Assembly (NCBI GenBank): GCA_937900425.1
Contig: CALCDT010000203.1
Span: forward strand, 1 to 7,429
Direction of reading: 5' to 3'
Length of the DNA: 7,429 nt
Source: an uncultured Alphaproteobacteria bacterium
GTDB lineage: Bacteria; Pseudomonadota; Alphaproteobacteria; Rhizobiales; Pleomorphomonadaceae
The stretch's first letter is position 1, and each line of letters starts with the position of its first letter. Both the position numbers and the translations under genes were made by a program. The notes beneath the pieces were generated by a model. That model did no database searches. It was given only the letters and a program-made list of their open reading frames with translations, and had not been told where the DNA came from. Shown here in pieces: positions 6,195 through 7,429 of the stretch.

Positions 6195-7268
6195 ATGATC
6201 GTCCTCGGTATCGAAACGAGCTGCGACGAAACCGCCGCCGCCCTCGTCGAGCGCGACGCCGCCGGCCGCGGCCGCATTCTCTCCAACGTCGTGCTGTCGC
6301 AGGACGCCCACGCCGTCTACGGCGGCGTCGTGCCCGAGATCGCCGCGAGGGCGCACGTCGACCGGCTCGACGCCATCGTCGAGGCCGCCTGCCGCGAGGC
6401 CGGGGTGGCGCTCGCCGACGTCGACGCCTTCGCCGCCACCGCCGGGCCGGGCCTGATCGGCGGCGTCCTCGTCGGCCTGACCACGGCCAAGGCCCTCGCC
6501 TTCGCTTTCGGCAAGCCGCTCGTCGCGGTCAACCATCTCGAGGCCCACGCCCTCACCGCCCGCCTCACCGACGGCGTCGACTTCCCCTACCTGCTGCTGC
6601 TGGTCTCCGGCGGCCACAGCCAGGTCGTCGCCGTGGAGGGCGTCGGCGCCTACACCCGCCTCGGCACCACCATCGACGACGCCCTCGGCGAGGCCTTCGA
6701 CAAGACGGCCAAGCTGCTGGACCTCGGCTATCCCGGCGGCCCGGCGGTGGAGCGCCGCGCCGCGGCCGGCGATCCCGCCCGCTTCGCCCTGCCCCGGCCG
6801 ATGGCCGGCCGGCCGACGCCGGACTTCTCCTTCTCCGGCCTCAAGACCGCCGTGCGTCTCGAAGCCGAACGCGCCGCGCCGCTGCAGCCCAAGGACGTCG
6901 ACGACCTCTGCGCCGCCTTCCAGGCCGCGATCTGCGACGTCGTCGCCGACCGCGTCGGCCGGGCGCTGGCGATCTTCGCCGCGGCCCATCCGGGCACCCT
7001 GCCGACCCTCGTCGTCGCCGGCGGCGTCGCCGCCAACAAGGCGATCGCCGCCCGGCTGCGCGCCGAGGTCGACCGCCACGGCGCCCGGCTGATCGTGCCG
7101 CCGCCGGTGCTCTGCACCGACAACGGCGCCATGGTCGCTTGGGCCGGCGCCGAGAAGCTCGCCCTCGGCGAGGCCGACGGCCTCGACTTCGCCGCCCGCG
7201 CCCGCTGGCCGCTCGACGCCGCCGCCGCGCCGGTCGTCGGCCACGGCCGCCTCGGAGCCAAGGTGTGA
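6195..7268 (+). CDS. tsaD: tRNA N6-threonylcarbamoyladenosine synthase catalytic subunit TsaD
   Basis: Protein of 357 residues, typical for bacterial TsaD (formerly Gcp/YgjD). With TsaB and TsaE it transfers the threonylcarbamoyl group from threonylcarbamoyl-AMP to A37 of ANN-decoding tRNAs. Visible ASKHA-fold signatures are IETSCDET (6-13), the metal-binding HLEAH (His114, His118), SGGHSQ (138-143), the DDALGEAFDKTAKLL stretch (161-175), GYPGGPAVE (178-186), FSFSGLKTAV (211-220), GGVAANKAI (276-284) and CTDNGAM (307-313), whose Asp is the third metal ligand. Nothing essential is missing. The frame is open far upstream, but that part is antisense to hemC. The ATG at 6195 gives the family's standard N-terminus MIVLGIETSCDET. 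No strong Shine-Dalgarno sequence is seen before it. Its stop touches gpsA, so the two are probably one operon diverging from hemC. Confidence 0.97.
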   Translation: MIVLGIETSCDETAAALVERDAAGRGRILSNVVLSQDAHAVYGGVVPEIAARAHVDRLDAIVEAACREAGVALADVDAFAATAGPGLIGGVLVGLTTAKALAFAFGKPLVAVNHLEAHALTARLTDGVDFPYLLLLVSGGHSQVVAVEGVGAYTRLGTTIDDALGEAFDKTAKLLDLGYPGGPAVERRAAAGDPARFALPRPMAGRPTPDFSFSGLKTAVRLEAERAAPLQPKDVDDLCAAFQAAICDVVADRVGRALAIFAAAHPGTLPTLVVAGGVAANKAIAARLRAEVDRHGARLIVPPPVLCTDNGAMVAWAGAEKLALGEADGLDFAARARWPLDAAAAPVVGHGRLGAKV

Positions 7269-7273
7269 GCGCG

Positions 7274-7429
7274 ATGAGCGGCGGACGCACCATCGCCGTT
7301 TTCGGCGCCGGCGCCTGGGGCACCGCCCTCGCCCTCGCCGCCCACCGCGCCGGCAACCGCGTGACGCTCGTCGCCCGCGACGAGGCCGCAGCCGGAGCGA
7401 TCGCCGCGGAGCGCTCGACGGCCCGGCTC
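7274..7429 (+). CDS. gpsA: NAD(P)-dependent glycerol-3-phosphate dehydrogenase, N-terminal part
   Basis: Only the first 52 codons are inside the window, and the gene runs off the right edge. The residues TIAVFGAGAWGTALALAAHR carry the GxGxWG dinucleotide-binding loop and GTALA helix typical of GpsA, followed by the second Rossmann strand VTLVARD. GpsA reduces dihydroxyacetone phosphate to sn-glycerol 3-phosphate for phospholipid synthesis. The start is uncertain. The ATG at 7274 is annotated, but the in-frame GTG at 7265 overlaps the tsaD stop as GTGA and has GGAG (7254-7257) seven bases upstream, so it may be the true start, adding three residues. Either way tsaD and gpsA are translationally close and probably co-transcribed. 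Confidence 0.93.
   Translation, partial: MSGGRTIAVFGAGAWGTALALAAHRAGNRVTLVARDEAAAGAIAAERSTARL

Noticed and set aside
6174..7244. Long minus-strand open frame opposite tsaD
   Set aside because: TsaD on the plus strand has all its family motifs. The antisense product is Gly/Asp/Gln-rich with no domain.

Overview
The window reads as chromosomal DNA of a very GC-rich alphaproteobacterium, most likely of the order Hyphomicrobiales (Rhizobiales). This rests on the gene order hemC-hemD-mic60 (COG4223)-hemY_N facing tsaD-gpsA, which is typical of that group, and on a strong G/C bias at third codon positions in every real gene. Genus and family cannot be told from the sequence.

Layout. Positions 1-433 contain no gene I can call with confidence. 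They hold two related imperfect palindromes (304-337 and 379-427) just beyond the last gene of the leftward cluster. On the minus strand, in transcription order from right to left, come hemC (6005-5079, hydroxymethylbilane synthase), hemD (5017-4259, uroporphyrinogen-III synthase), an alphaproteobacterial Mic60/mitofilin homologue (4022-2169) and a HemY_N/TPR membrane protein (2047-434). On the plus strand, diverging from hemC, come tsaD (6195-7268, tRNA t6A synthesis) and the first 52 or so codons of gpsA (from 7274, running off the right edge).

How the genes work together. HemC and HemD catalyse consecutive steps that turn porphobilinogen into uroporphyrinogen III, the precursor of haem, sirohaem, cobalamin and (bacterio)chlorophylls. 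The two downstream products are inner-membrane proteins: a single-pass protein with a long coiled coil and a C-terminal mitofilin-type domain, and a two-pass protein with a cytoplasmic helical-repeat region. Their conserved place behind hemCD suggests a link between tetrapyrrole synthesis and membrane shaping, but the sequence does not prove one. TsaD and GpsA are housekeeping enzymes whose pairing is common in this group. The 189-bp gap between the hemC and tsaD starts must hold the divergent control signals, and a TTGACG-N17-TACGGC promoter candidate points toward hemC.

I found no mobile element, CRISPR array, tRNA, rRNA or defence-type system. The window is mostly ordinary core genome. The least explained parts are the paired palindromes at the left and the functional meaning of the mic60/hemY_N pair.
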